Assembly (NCBI GenBank): GCA_020621905.1
Contig: JAHRYZ010000010.1
Span: 1-38,579 of the forward strand
Direction of reading: 5' to 3'
Length of the DNA stretch: 38,579 nucleotides
From: Rhizobium sp.
GTDB taxonomy: Bacteria > Pseudomonadota > Alphaproteobacteria > Rhizobiales > Rhizobiaceae
Positions 17,892-26,759 of the stretch are shown piece by piece. Within the stretch, counting starts at the first letter, position 1; every line of letters starts with the position of its first letter. The notes beneath the pieces are model-generated. The model saw only the letters and a program-made list of their open reading frames with translations, was not told the DNA's origin and did not search any database. A program made the translations under genes and the position numbers.

Positions 17892-18524
17892 ATGCTCCTC
17901 GACAAACTCAACTGGCGCTATGCCACGAAGAAGATGGACCCCTCCAAGCCGGTATCCGAAGACAAGGTTCAGCGCATCCTCGAAGCCATTCGGCTTGCGC
18001 CGACCTCGAGCGGTCTGCAGCCCTATGAAGTGATCGTGGTCAAGAATCCGGACACCAAGGCGAAGATCCGCGAGATCGCGTGGAACCAGGCCCAGGTCAC
18101 GGAAGGGTCGCATCTTCTCGTCTTTGCCGCCTGGGACAATTACACGCCCGAGCGCATCAACGGCATGTTCGACCTCGTGAATGCGGAACGCGGCTTCTCC
18201 AACGAAGGCTGGGAGAACTATCGTAAGATGCTGCTCGACACCTATCCGCCGCGCGATCCGCAGGTGAACTTCGAACATGCCGCACGCCAGGCCTATATCG
18301 GATTCGGCATCGGCCTGACCGCCGCCGCCTTCGAAGGTGTCGATGCCACGCCGATGGAGGGCTTCGATGCCGCCAAGCTCGACGAGATCCTGGGCCTTCG
18401 CGAACGGGGCCTGCGTTCGGTGACGATCATGCCGCTCGGCTATCGCCAGGCTGAAGGCGATTGGCTGGTGAACCTCAAGAAGGTGCGCCGCCCCAAGGAA
18501 AGCTTCATCTCCGAAGTGAAGTAA
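17892..18524 (+). CDS. Nitroreductase-family NAD(P)H oxidoreductase
   Basis: 210 residues, FMN-dependent fold. The N-terminus LDKLNWRYATKKMDPSKPVSED and LAPTSSGLQPYEVIVV carry the FMN-phosphate-binding Arg/Ser residues typical of NfsB-like enzymes; AYIGFGIGLTAAAFEGVDATPMEGF follows. The ATG at 17892 was preferred over upstream in-frame starts because homology begins there. It probably reduces quinones or nitro compounds. The divergent HxlR gene (about 170 bp away) is the likely regulator; the shared region contains two GGTTAC copies (17744-17749 and 17797-17802) that could be part of its binding sites (weak). A strong hairpin follows at 18531. Confidence 0.92.
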   Translation: MLLDKLNWRYATKKMDPSKPVSEDKVQRILEAIRLAPTSSGLQPYEVIVVKNPDTKAKIREIAWNQAQVTEGSHLLVFAAWDNYTPERINGMFDLVNAERGFSNEGWENYRKMLLDTYPPRDPQVNFEHAARQAYIGFGIGLTAAAFEGVDATPMEGFDAAKLDEILGLRERGLRSVTIMPLGYRQAEGDWLVNLKKVRRPKESFISEVK

Positions 18525-18530
18525 GCGATG

Positions 18531-18561
18531 CGGCGTGCCGGGCTTGCGGCCCGGCACGCCG
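18531..18561 (+). terminator. Strong hairpin after the nitroreductase gene
   Basis: CGGCGTGCCGGGC (18531-18543) pairs perfectly over 13 bp with GCCCGGCACGCCG (18549-18561) around TTGCG. No T-run follows, so termination is plausible but not certain. Confidence 0.6.
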
Positions 18562-18957
18562 AAGGTCGATGGAGCGATGCCGCCTTCGGGCGGGCAGGCC
18601 GCCCTATCCTCTGGCCTTCTTGGTCCGCCGTGCACCCACAGGCCGGTGACCGGTGGTTTGCTGCTTGGACGAATTTTCCGCGTGCAGGGGGATTCCGGGG
18701 AAAAACCTCTCTGTTCCGCTGGGGCCGCCGATGGCATAAGCGGATCAGTTTTCTGCGACGCATGGCTGACCTGCGTTTCGCGGGTTTGAAAAGGTGAAAC
18801 CAAAGATGCTAGATCGGCGCCGAACCGTCCGAATGTGTATGTCGCGATAGACCGTCCGACATCCTGCCATCTTGGCCGCCTTTTGAGCGGCGATCACCGA
18901 AGAGACTAGCATGACCCACCGACCGAATCCGCGCGACGCCTCGACAGGAGGCTTCCG
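18562..18957. other. 396-bp gap before metN, no gene recognised
   Basis: No convincing coding frame. A direct repeat ACCGTCCGA occurs at 18824-18832 and 18851-18859, and a small hairpin GCCGC/GCGGC at 18875-18891. I looked for a SAM-II-type riboswitch, expected before some alphaproteobacterial methionine genes, and did not find its conserved core. The metN promoter presumably lies here. Confidence 0.5.
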
Positions 18958-20039
18958 ATGAGCGCGGCTGCCGAAAGAACACCGACCGTCCTCAATCCCA
19001 TGGTCGCCTTTGAGGGCGTGACCAAGCATTTCGGCGGCGCCAAGGGCCAGCCGGCCTTCACGGCACTGGCGGGCGTTGACTATGTCGTGCCGAGGGGCTC
19101 GATCACCGGCATCATTGGCCGCTCCGGCGCGGGCAAGTCAACGTTGATCCGGCTGGTCAACGGCCTTGAAATTCCCTCGTCCGGCAAGGTGCTGGTCGAC
19201 GGCGTCGATGTCGGCGCGCTTGACGATGCAGCCCTTCGTGCGCTGCGCCGCGAAGTCGGCATGATCTTCCAGCATTTCAACCTGCTGTCCTCGCGCACCG
19301 TGCATGACAATATCGCCCTGCCGCTGGAGATCGCCGGTCTCGACAGGAAGACGATCGACCAGCGCGTCAGGCCGCTGATGGACCTGGTCGGACTTTCCGA
19401 CAAGGCCGACCGTTATCCGGCGGAACTGTCCGGCGGGCAGAAGCAACGCGTCGGCATTGCCCGGGCGCTTGCCACAGAGCCGAAGCTGCTGCTCTCCGAC
19501 GAGGCGACCTCGGCGCTCGACCCGGAAACGACGCAGTCGATCCTCGAACTGCTGAAGACCATCAACCGCGATTTGGGCCTGACCGTGCTCCTGATCACCC
19601 ACGAGATGGAAGTGGTGAAGACCATCGCCTCGCAGGTGGCCGTGATCGACCGTGGCCTGATTGTCGAGCATGGCCGGACCTTCGACGTCTTCACCGCGCC
19701 GAAACACGAAACCACGCAGGCGCTGCTGTCGGCCTCGATCGGGGCGAAGCTGCCCGAGTGGATCCGCTCGGATCTCAAAGCCGAACCGTCGCCGGGCGAC
19801 CGGCGCTCGTGCGGCTGATCTTCTTCGGCGAGACGGCATTCCAGCCTCTGACCGCGCGGCTGGTGGCCGAGCTCGGCGCCGACGTCAACATCCTGGCCGG
19901 CGCCATCGACGACATTGCCGGCGAGCCCTTCGGCTCGCTGGTGGTCTCCTATCCCGCCGATCCGGCAACGCTTGCGCGGGCGCAACGCTTCTATACCGAA
20001 ACCGGACTGACCACGGAGGTGATCGGCTATGGCGTTTGA
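18958..20039 (+). pseudogene. metN: Methionine ABC importer ATPase, frameshifted before its NIL domain
   Basis: ATPase of the D/L-methionine importer. Walker [10 protein letters not shown] (residues 54-62), signature [16 protein letters not shown], Walker [16 protein letters not shown]. The first frame ends early at TGA 19816-19818, inside the linker. The missing C-terminal NIL (methionine-sensing) domain is intact in the next frame: [13 protein letters not shown] through [18 protein letters not shown] to TGA 20037-20039. Restoring one G at 19801-19804 (CGGGCG for CGGCG) yields 360 residues, the family norm. The real stop then overlaps the metI start by 11 bp, as expected for coupled genes. 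ATG 18958 follows AGGAGG. Without the correction the NIL domain would be lost and feedback inhibition with it. Confidence 0.9.
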
Positions 20040-20697
20040 TATGCTCTTCAACCTGCTCGTAAAGGCGCTGTGGCAGACCCTCCAGATGGTCGCCATGGCC
20101 GGCGTCATCGGCACGCTGGTCGGCCTGCCGATCGGCGTCTTCCTCGCCACCAGCGGAAGGGGCGAGCTTTTTGCCGCCCCGACGATCAACCGGATCGTCG
20201 GCCTGGTGGTCAATGCGGCGCGCTCGACGCCCTTCATCATCCTGGTGGTGGCGATCATCCCCTTCACCCGGTTCGTTACCGGCACCTCGATCGGCACGAT
20301 TGCCGCGATCGTGCCGCTCACCGTCGCCACCATTCCCTTCGTCGCGCGCCTGATCGAGGCGGCGATCCGCGAAGTGGACAAGGGGCTGATCGAGGCCGCC
20401 CGCGCCATGGGCGCGACGCCGCTGCAGATCGTCAGCAAGGTGCTTCTGGCCGAAGCGCGGCCCGGCATCGTGCTGGCGCTGACCCTGACGCTCGTCAGCC
20501 TGATCGGCTTCTCGGCCATGGTCGGTGCGGTCGGCGGCGGCGGGCTCGGCGATCTCGGCATCCGCTACGGCTACCAGCGCTTCATGCCCGACGTCATGCT
20601 GGCGGTGGTCGTGGTGCTGATCGTCCTGGTGCAGGCGGTGCAGAGCGCCGGCGACCATCTGGCGCGGCGCTTCGACAAGCGCAGCCGCAAGAACTGA
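20029..20697 (+). CDS. metI: Methionine ABC importer permease
   Basis: 222 residues, five predicted membrane helices. Contains the permease EAA-type loop: [33 protein letters not shown], where it docks to MetN. The C-terminus has [17 protein letters not shown], very typical of MetI. The ATG lies inside the metN 3' end (11-bp overlap), implying translational coupling. Confidence 0.95.
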   Translation: MAFDMLFNLLVKALWQTLQMVAMAGVIGTLVGLPIGVFLATSGRGELFAAPTINRIVGLVVNAARSTPFIILVVAIIPFTRFVTGTSIGTIAAIVPLTVATIPFVARLIEAAIREVDKGLIEAARAMGATPLQIVSKVLLAEARPGIVLALTLTLVSLIGFSAMVGAVGGGGLGDLGIRYGYQRFMPDVMLAVVVVLIVLVQAVQSAGDHLARRFDKRSRKN

Positions 20698-20733
20698 ATT
20701 CCCCCTCTTCAGAAATCCCAAGGAGTGATTTCC

Positions 20734-21513
20734 ATGAAGAAACTGATCCTCGCGGCCTCTTTCGCCGCCCTCTTTTCCGCAAGCGCGGCTCTGGCCGAAA
20801 GCATCAAGATCGGCGTGACCCCTGGCCCGCATGCGCAGATCATGGAAAAGGTGAAGGAAGTCGCCGCCAAGAAGGGCCTCGACATCGAGATCCTCGAATT
20901 CTCGGACTATGTCGTGCCGAACCAGGCGCTGGCCGACGGCGACCTCAACGCCAATTCCTTCCAGCACCAGCCCTATCTCGACAACCAGATCGCCGACCGC
21001 GGCTATGAAATCATCAGCGTCGGCCCGACCGTCAACTTCCCGATGGGCGTCTATTCCAAGAAGGTGAAGAGCCTCGACGAACTGACCGACGGCGCCAAGG
21101 TATCGATCCCGAACGACCCGACCAATGGCGGCCGCGCGCTGCTCGTTCTGGCCGACAAGGGCCTGATCAAGGTCGATGCGGCCAAGGGCCTGAAGGTCGG
21201 TCCGGCCGACGTCACCGAGAACCCGAAGAACATCCAGTTCGCCGAACTCGACGCCGCCCAGCTGCCGCGCTCGCTCGACGACGTCGACGTCTCGGTGATC
21301 AACACGAACTACGCCCTCGAAGCCGGCCTCAATCCGAAGACGGATTCGATCGCCATCGAAGGTGAGAAGGCGCCCTACGTCAACGTCATCGCGGTTCGTG
21401 CGGCCGACAAGGACGCCGCCTGGCTGAAGACCCTGCTCGAGTCCTACCACAACGACGAGATCAAGGCCTTCGTCGCCGAAGAGTTCAAGGGCGCCGTCGT
21501 CGCCGGCTGGTAA
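20734..21513 (+). CDS. metQ: Methionine-binding protein of the MetNIQ importer
   Basis: 259 residues. Signal peptide MKKLILAASFAALFSASAALA with cleavage before ESIKIGVTPGPHAQIM; there is no lipobox cysteine, so unlike the E. coli lipoprotein it looks freely periplasmic. NlpA-family markers: DYVVPNQALADGDLNANSFQH, SIPNDPTNGGRALLVLADKGLI, INTNYALEAGL. ATG 20734 follows AAGGAG; an in-frame GTG three codons earlier overlaps that site and is less likely. A terminator at 21539 closes the operon. Confidence 0.95.
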   Translation: MKKLILAASFAALFSASAALAESIKIGVTPGPHAQIMEKVKEVAAKKGLDIEILEFSDYVVPNQALADGDLNANSFQHQPYLDNQIADRGYEIISVGPTVNFPMGVYSKKVKSLDELTDGAKVSIPNDPTNGGRALLVLADKGLIKVDAAKGLKVGPADVTENPKNIQFAELDAAQLPRSLDDVDVSVINTNYALEAGLNPKTDSIAIEGEKAPYVNVIAVRAADKDAAWLKTLLESYHNDEIKAFVAEEFKGAVVAGW

Positions 21514-21538
21514 GCGGGCAGCAATCCCGGATTCATGA

Positions 21539-21581
21539 CGGGCGGGCGATGGAGAGAACCATTGCCCGCCCGATCTCTTTT
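21539..21581 (+). terminator. Terminator after metQ
   Basis: CGGGCGGGCGATGG (21539-21552) pairs with CCATTGCCCGCCCG (21559-21572) with one wobble, followed by ATCTCTTTT. Confidence 0.8.
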
Positions 21582-21765
21582 GATTCGCATTGACGTATTC
21601 GGTATTCGACGTTACGCAGCCTTCAGGTTTCAGCCGCCTGCCGCTCGCGGACACGTGTCTCGGTGAAGGTCTGACCTTGACGATTTCTCACCCTCTGTGC
21701 ATTTCGCGCCGCGGGCAATGCGAGCCCCCTCCTTCAGAGCGAAATGCCTTTTTGAGGAGCGTGGG

Positions 21766-23163
21766 ATGTCGTCTGGCACCTCCACCCACAATGCCTATCT
21801 CAGTGGGCCTATTTCCGGCCTGTTCGCAAAAACCGCGCTGCCCATAGTCTTCGTGATGAGCATGAACGGCGTCCTGACCGTCGTCGATGCGATATTCCTT
21901 GGGGCCTTTGTCGGCCCGGAGGCGGTGGGCGCCGTCACTGTCGTGTTTCCGGTCTACATGCTGATCGTCGCCCTTGCGACACTGGTATCCGCAGGCATGT
22001 CCAGCCTGCTCGCGCGCAGTCTCGGGGCAGGCCGGATTGACGAGGCGCAAGGCGTTTTTGCCGGGGCGCATATGCTCGCGCTGGCGATCAGTGCCCTGCT
22101 GATTGTCGGTTTCATCGTCTTCGGCGATCGCCTGACTCTGCGCCTCGCCAACGGATCGCCTGTGCTTTACCAGATGGCCTACGCCTTTGCCGCGACCATC
22201 GTCTTCTCTTCACCCTTGCAGTTCCTGCTCTTGGTCCAGGCTGATGCGTTGCGCAGCGAGGGCCGGACCGGACTGATGGCAGCGATGAGCCTTGTGGTAT
22301 CGCTCGCCAATATCGGTTTCAACTATCTCCTTATCGTCGGACTGGGCTGGGGAGTGGTGGGCTCCGCCTCTGGCACGGCGCTGGCGCAAGGGATGGCGCT
22401 CTGCCTGCTCGTCGTCTTTCGCCTGGTCGGTCGGACGGATCTCCGGCTTTCCGCGCTGCTGCGGCACAGGCCGACGACGGCGTGGCGCCGGATCGTCTCT
22501 CTGGGTGCGCCACAGAGCCTCGGCTTCGTCGGCCTTGCGGGGATATCGGCGACGATCATTGCGGCGTTGCAGGTCTCGGCGGGCGACCGATACCAAGCGG
22601 TCGTTTCCGGCTACGGCATCATCACCCGGATCATGACATTTGCCTATCTTCCGCTGCTGGGCATGAGCCAGGCGATGCAGTCGATGGTGGGCAACAATGT
22701 CGGCGCGAGGCTCTGGCGGCGCTCGAACGAAAGCCTCCGGTTCGGGCTGATGGCGGCGCTCCTCTATTGCCTTGCGGTCGAATGTCTCCTGGTCGGCGCA
22801 ATCCGGCCGCTCAGCCTGCTGTTCGTCAGCGAGGATGCGGTCGTGAGCGAGATCGCCCGGATCATGCCGGTGATGGTCGCGATGTATGTTGTCTCGGGTC
22901 CGCTCGTCATGCTGACCGGCTATTTCCAGGCGATCGGCGATGCCGGCCGGGCAGCGATCCTGGGATTGTCGAAGCCCTACCTCTTCACGATCCCGTTGAT
23001 CATCGGCTTTGCGATGGTCTTCGGCGAGCAGGGAATTTGGTTCGCCATCCCGATAGCGGATCTGATGCTTCTGGTTCTGGCTGTCGTGGTGCTGGCGCAG
23101 ACAGCCAGGCAACACGGCCTGGCATGGGGGCTGCTCATGCGCGATCGGGAGCCGGAGCCGTAA
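21766..23163 (+). CDS. MATE-family efflux transporter
   Basis: 465 residues, 12 hydrophobic segments. Begins after a short polar leader with LFAKTALPIVFVMSMNGVLTVVDAIFLGAFVG and has duplicated halves with LLVQADALRSEGRTG and MQSMVGNNVGARLWRRSNES at equivalent places, typical of MATE cation/drug antiporters. ATG 21766 follows TGAGGAGCG; an upstream in-frame ATG at 21697 lacks a ribosome site. Stands alone between the metNIQ terminator and the convergent trhO gene. Substrate unknown. Confidence 0.9.
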   Translation: MSSGTSTHNAYLSGPISGLFAKTALPIVFVMSMNGVLTVVDAIFLGAFVGPEAVGAVTVVFPVYMLIVALATLVSAGMSSLLARSLGAGRIDEAQGVFAGAHMLALAISALLIVGFIVFGDRLTLRLANGSPVLYQMAYAFAATIVFSSPLQFLLLVQADALRSEGRTGLMAAMSLVVSLANIGFNYLLIVGLGWGVVGSASGTALAQGMALCLLVVFRLVGRTDLRLSALLRHRPTTAWRRIVSLGAPQSLGFVGLAGISATIIAALQVSAGDRYQAVVSGYGIITRIMTFAYLPLLGMSQAMQSMVGNNVGARLWRRSNESLRFGLMAALLYCLAVECLLVGAIRPLSLLFVSEDAVVSEIARIMPVMVAMYVVSGPLVMLTGYFQAIGDAGRAAILGLSKPYLFTIPLIIGFAMVFGEQGIWFAIPIADLMLLVLAVVVLAQTARQHGLAWGLLMRDREPEP

Positions 23164-23190
23164 GGCGAGGGCCGCACATCGGCCGCCCGA

Positions 23191-24126
23191 TCAGCTGCCG
23201 ATGTGCCTTTCGCCGCGCTTCTTCGCGAGCGCGATCTGCATCTGCCGCTGACGGTAGCGGTCGCGGTCGGCCTCGGTGCGGCTGTCGTAGCAGTGCGGGC
23301 AGGAGACGCCTTCCTCGAATTTCGGCGACGTCACCTCTTCCGCCGTCAGCGGATAGCGGCAGGCGTGGCAGAGCGTGTGTTCGCCCTGCTTCAGGCCGTG
23401 GGTGATCGACACGCGCTCGTCGAAGACGAAGCAAGCGCCGTCCCATAGGCTTTCTTCCGCCGGCACTTCCTCGAGATATTTGAGGATGCCACCCTTGAGG
23501 TGGTAGACCTCGTCGAAGCCCATTTCCTTGGCGAAGGCCGTCGACTTCTCGCAGCGGATGCCGCCGGTGCAGTACATGGCAAGCTTCGGCTTGTTGTGCA
23601 GGCCGGGATTGTTGCGCATCCAGTCGGGGAACTCGCGGAAGGTCTTGATGTTCGGGTCGATGGCGCCCTTGAAGATGCCGATCGCCGTTTCGTAATCGTT
23701 GCGGGTGTCGATGACGATGGTTTCCGGGTCGGAGATCAGCGCGTTCCAGTCCTTCGGCTCCACATAGGTGCCGACGATCTTGTTGGGGTCGATGTTCTCG
23801 ACGCCCATGGTGACGATTTCCTTCTTCAGCCGCACCTTCATGCGCAGGAAGGGCATCTTCGCGGCGCGGCTTTCCTTGTGCACCAAGCCTGAAAATTCCG
23901 GCTGGGAGCGGATGAAGGCGAGGATCCTGGCTATGCCCTCGTCGGTGCCGGCGATCGTGCCGTTGATACCCTCGGCGGCCAGCAGCAGCGTGCCCTTGAT
24001 GCCGTTTTCGCGGGCGACGGCATCGAGCTCCGCGCGAAAGCTCTCGAAGCGCGGGAAGCGGGCGAAGTGATAGAGCGCGGCGACGCAGAAGGCGCCGCCT
24101 CTTCGTGGCGAGGGTCTGGAAATCAT
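23191..24126 (-). CDS. trhO: Rhodanese-domain tRNA uridine(34) hydroxylase
   Basis: TrhO/YceA (UPF0176) family: oxygen-dependent 5-hydroxylation of U34 in certain tRNAs. N-terminal acylphosphatase-like part ([30 protein letters not shown]), rhodanese domain with [12 protein letters not shown] and active-site loop [11 protein letters not shown] (Cys186), and a C-terminal Cys pair module ([14 protein letters not shown]). 311 residues from ATG 24126. The first nine residues look unlike the family; the ATG at 24133 in the adjacent frame would give [12 protein letters not shown] and join in frame if one base were missing from the CC at 24098-24099. That is the same kind of one-base loss seen elsewhere here, so the N-terminus is uncertain. 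Confidence 0.92.
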   Translation of the reverse strand: MISRPSPRRGGAFCVAALYHFARFPRFESFRAELDAVARENGIKGTLLLAAEGINGTIAGTDEGIARILAFIRSQPEFSGLVHKESRAAKMPFLRMKVRLKKEIVTMGVENIDPNKIVGTYVEPKDWNALISDPETIVIDTRNDYETAIGIFKGAIDPNIKTFREFPDWMRNNPGLHNKPKLAMYCTGGIRCEKSTAFAKEMGFDEVYHLKGGILKYLEEVPAEESLWDGACFVFDERVSITHGLKQGEHTLCHACRYPLTAEEVTSPKFEEGVSCPHCYDSRTEADRDRYRQRQMQIALAKKRGERHIGS

Positions 24127-24199
24127 CGGTCATGGCCGGGAATACTGCCTCGGCCCTGCTGTGCAACGATTTTCGCGCGATGGGCCACTTTGAATTTTG

Positions 24200-24673
24200 T
24201 CAAATGCCGAGCAGGGCAAGCAGTGAAGCCTGCCTGGGCGGGCATATGTCGCCCTCCACAGGTGGTGCCGCCATCGCCGCGGCGATGATCCCGGCATCCT
24301 CCGCCGAAATCCTGACGATGCCGAAGCGGAAGGCTTGGCCCCAATTGCGCTTGCCCTTGGTGAGTTCGAGTCGGTCGAGCAGGGGGTGGATGGAAGCAGG
24401 CCGGCTCGGCCGCCAGTCGACGTCGGAACGGGAGGCATGGAAGGTGGCGCTCATCTGGACCCGATAGGGTTCCCGCTCCCGGATCGTTCCGATCGCGGTG
24501 AAGGCCTGCAGGCGTTCCTTGCCGCCGAACACCGTCACCGGGGAGTAGGCGATCACGGTCTCGCCGGTCCGGATGCGCCTGAGCGGCGCATCCTTTCCAT
24601 GGCAGGCCTGGACGAACCCGCCTTCAACCCCTCTTGCGACGTGGTCGGCGGAGGCAACGATGATCCAGGCCAT
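24200..24673 (-). CDS. EVE-domain protein
   Basis: 157 residues. Starts MAWIIVASADHVARGVEGGFVQ, with PLRRIRTGETVIAYSPVTVFGG, then FTAIGTI and the C-terminal NWGQAFRFGIVRIS, matching the UPF0310/EVE fold related to PUA and YTH domains, which bind modified bases in DNA or RNA. The start lies 3 nt after the stop of the VOC gene on the same strand, so both are co-transcribed. Role unknown; EVE proteins often occur near restriction or RNA-modification genes, but none is seen here apart from trhO. Confidence 0.82.
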   Translation of the reverse strand: MAWIIVASADHVARGVEGGFVQACHGKDAPLRRIRTGETVIAYSPVTVFGGKERLQAFTAIGTIREREPYRVQMSATFHASRSDVDWRPSRPASIHPLLDRLELTKGKRNWGQAFRFGIVRISAEDAGIIAAAMAAPPVEGDICPPRQASLLALLGI

Positions 24674-24676
24674 CGG

Positions 24677-25042
24677 TCACACCGGCGGATTGTAGAAACG
24701 GATGCGGTTCTGGTCGGGATCGGCCAGCATGAAGGTGCGGCCGAATTCCATGTCGGTCGGCTCCTGCAGGACCGTGTGACCGGCAGCGGACAGACGGGCG
24801 AAGACCGTGTCGACCTCGGCGCCATTTGCCAGGGGCACGTCGATCTCGAAGGCGCCGGTGCTGCCGGTCACTGCCGGCTCCACGGCCTTCCTGGACCAGA
24901 GACCAAGCTTGATACCGCCGGGGAAGACGAACATGGCAAAGGCCGGCGAGCGTTCGACCGGTGCTACGCCCAGCACGTTTTCGTAGAAGGCGGTGCTGCG
25001 GTCCGGATCGGCGACATAGAGGATGATGAGGTTCGGTGTCAT
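24677..25042 (-). CDS. VOC (glyoxalase/bleomycin-resistance) family protein
   Basis: 121 residues: LIILYVADPDRSTAFYENVLGV, FAMFVFPGGIKLGLWS, and EFGRTFMLADPDQNRIRFYNPPV form the two beta-alpha-beta-beta-beta modules of the vicinal-oxygen-chelate fold. The start at 25042 has AGGAGAG just upstream; a longer open frame to 25249 is a shadow of the WYL gene. A perfect palindromic operator sits at 25082-25102, between it and the WYL regulator upstream on the same strand, suggesting control by that regulator. Substrate unknown. Confidence 0.85.
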   Translation of the reverse strand: MTPNLIILYVADPDRSTAFYENVLGVAPVERSPAFAMFVFPGGIKLGLWSRKAVEPAVTGSTGAFEIDVPLANGAEVDTVFARLSAAGHTVLQEPTDMEFGRTFMLADPDQNRIRFYNPPV

Positions 25043-25081
25043 GGGTCTCTCCTGTGGTGAGAGCCCATTCCTACGCCGACA

Positions 25082-25102
25082 TGCTGCCAAAAAATGGCAG
25101 CA
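25082..25102. promoter_or_regulatory. Probable WYL-regulator operator before the VOC gene
   Basis: TGCTGCCA (25082-25089) and TGGCAGCA (25095-25102) are perfect inverted arms around AAAAA. The site matches the one in front of the WYL gene at 25820-25840 in arm length, spacing and A-rich centre. Confidence 0.75.
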
Positions 25103-25104
25103 GC

Positions 25105-25800
25105 CTAGAACATGCGCTCGGGAATGCCGTGCTGCAGCCGCCAGGCCTTCAGCAACTGCATCCGCCGCTTCGGATAGCGACCGAGCGGCCCCTCCATGAG
25201 ATCCATGCGGTCGGTTCGGAAGCTGCGAAAGTCGCCGCGCAGTGTGCACCAGGCAATGACCAAACGGGCGCCTTCGAAGAAGGTAAGGGCAAAGGGCCAG
25301 ATCAGTCGCTCGGTCGCGGAGCCTTTTTCGTCGCGATAGGCGATCTTCATCATCTGCTCGGAGCGAATGAACTCGCGCAGCCGGGCAAGGTCGATGCGGT
25401 CTTCCGGCAGAGGCAGTCCCGGCCCCGCGAACAGGGTACTCGCCGCGAGTTCCTCGCGCAGATCGCCCGGCAGGACTTCGGTGATCTTGGCAAGCGCATC
25501 GCGGGCGGAGATCGCCAGCTCCGGGTCGGCCCTCTGGGCCACGAGCCTTGCGCCGAGGACCAGTGCCTCAATCTCCTCGCGGGAAAACATCAGTGGCGGC
25601 AGCATGTAGCCGGGACGCAGCACGTAGCCGACGCCGGCCTCGCCCTCGATATTGGCCCCCTGCGCCTGCAGGGTGGCGATGTCGCGGTAGAGGGTGCGCA
25701 AAGAGATGCCAAGTTCCGACGCGAGCGCAGCTCCGCTCACCGGCTGGCGGTGGCGGCGCAGCACCTGCAAGAGCGACAGCAAGCGTTCGGAGCGACTCAT
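25105..25800 (-). CDS. YafY-type HTH/WYL-domain transcriptional regulator
   Basis: 231 residues. DeoR-like HTH at the N-terminus (MSRSERLLSLLQVL, VSGAALASELGISLRTLYRDIATLQ) followed by a WYL-type ligand-sensing domain (LIWPFALTFFEGARLVIAWCTLRGDFRSFRTDRM). Such regulators usually control an adjacent small gene. The two matching palindromes, one before this gene and one before the VOC gene downstream, point to autoregulation plus control of VOC-EVE (inference). Ligand unknown. Confidence 0.9.
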   Translation of the reverse strand: MSRSERLLSLLQVLRRHRQPVSGAALASELGISLRTLYRDIATLQAQGANIEGEAGVGYVLRPGYMLPPLMFSREEIEALVLGARLVAQRADPELAISARDALAKITEVLPGDLREELAASTLFAGPGLPLPEDRIDLARLREFIRSEQMMKIAYRDEKGSATERLIWPFALTFFEGARLVIAWCTLRGDFRSFRTDRMDLMEGPLGRYPKRRMQLLKAWRLQHGIPERMF

Positions 25801-25819
25801 TGTGCGATCATACAGGACT

Positions 25820-25840
25820 TGCTGTCAAAAAGTGTCAGCA
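25820..25840. promoter_or_regulatory. Probable autoregulatory operator of the WYL regulator
   Basis: TGCTGTCA (25820-25827) and TGTCAGCA (25833-25840) flank AAAAG; one mismatch between arms. Same layout as 25082-25102. It lies 20 bp before the WYL start, where bound protein would block its promoter. Confidence 0.7.
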
Positions 25841-25847
25841 GTGACGC

Positions 25848-26759
25848 TTATTCGGTCGCCGCAGCGATCCACAAGGCTTCGATGATCATGCCCTCGCGCT
25901 CCGGCGTGTCGCCAAAGATGCGCTCGGCGAGCGCCAGGGCATTCCGGCGCAGTTCCTGTTGCTGGCGGATGATGGCGCCGAGCAGGTGGGAAAATTCCTC
26001 GCCGCCGCCGATCAGTCCGGTCTCCCGGTCGAGAAGGTCGGCGAGAAGGGCGAGGTCGTGCTCGTGGCCCAGCGTGTCGACCAGCGCCTTGGCCTCGGCG
26101 CGCTTGGCATGCATGGCCGAAGGCCAGATGCCGCGCAGCAGCGAGAGGTTCATCCAATAGGCCTGGCCCGCCTTGCGCAGTTCGTGGAAGACTTCCTCGT
26201 GCACACTGCGGTGGCAGTCGTCGCGGGCGGCGCGCCCGCGGCCGAGACCCTTGCGCCAGCCCTTTGCCAGCAGCCTGGCGGCCTTGCGCGGGCTGGAGGG
26301 AAAGGACGTGGTTTCCAGGGCGGCGATCGCGTCGTGGCAGGCCGAGATCGCGGCTGCGACCTTGTCCGGCAGATCGGTTTCGGCGAGCGCCAGCGCGTCG
26401 CGCCTTTCGGTCAATGCGGCGCGCGCATGGGAGAGGGCGTTTTTCTCCTCGTCGTTCAGCGCGTGGTTTTCGAGATAGACGACGGTCTCGATCAAAGCCG
26501 TGGCATCGCGGACGACGGATAGCGTGTGGGCGGTGTCGCGCAGCCGGGCGTTCTCCGCAGCGCGGAACGATTTCTGGTCGAGGGCCACCAGGCGGTAGAG
26601 CGAGCGCACCCGCTTGAACTTCTTGCGGGCTTCGTGGATGGCTTCGTGCAGGCCTTCGGGCTGTTCCTCCAGAGCCGCGATCGCCCGTCCGAGCTGTTCG
26701 CTCGCGACGGCCACGACCTCCTCGCCGAACGGGCGGTCCGGTCTAATTCGATACGGCAT
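25848..26759 (-). CDS. CHAD-domain protein
   Basis: 303 residues, mostly alpha-helical and rich in His and Arg. The conserved histidine helix appears as LHEAIHEARKKFKRVRSLYRL (residues about 37-57), and a second repeat as HRSVHEEVFHELRKAGQAYW. CHAD domains bind inorganic polyphosphate and are often fused to CYTH triphosphatases. Here the CYTH gene lies directly upstream on the same strand and overlaps this gene by 17 bp, so the two are translationally coupled parts of one function: polyphosphate binding and hydrolysis (family knowledge plus context). Confidence 0.88.
   Translation of the reverse strand: MPYRIRPDRPFGEEVVAVASEQLGRAIAALEEQPEGLHEAIHEARKKFKRVRSLYRLVALDQKSFRAAENARLRDTAHTLSVVRDATALIETVVYLENHALNDEEKNALSHARAALTERRDALALAETDLPDKVAAAISACHDAIAALETTSFPSSPRKAARLLAKGWRKGLGRGRAARDDCHRSVHEEVFHELRKAGQAYWMNLSLLRGIWPSAMHAKRAEAKALVDTLGHEHDLALLADLLDRETGLIGGGEEFSHLLGAIIRQQQELRRNALALAERIFGDTPEREGMIIEALWIAAATE

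Noticed and set aside
18525-18803. Short open frames on both strands after the nitroreductase
   Set aside because: No ribosome site, low-complexity Arg/Pro-rich translation, overlapping a strong hairpin.
18562-18957. Possible SAM riboswitch before metN
   Set aside because: The conserved SAM-II core was not found; only a small hairpin and a nine-base direct repeat are present.
23135-24166. 343-codon minus-strand frame overlapping trhO in another frame
   Set aside because: Only its first dozen codons might belong to trhO; the rest is Arg/His-rich shadow, while the 23191-24126 frame carries all the family motifs.
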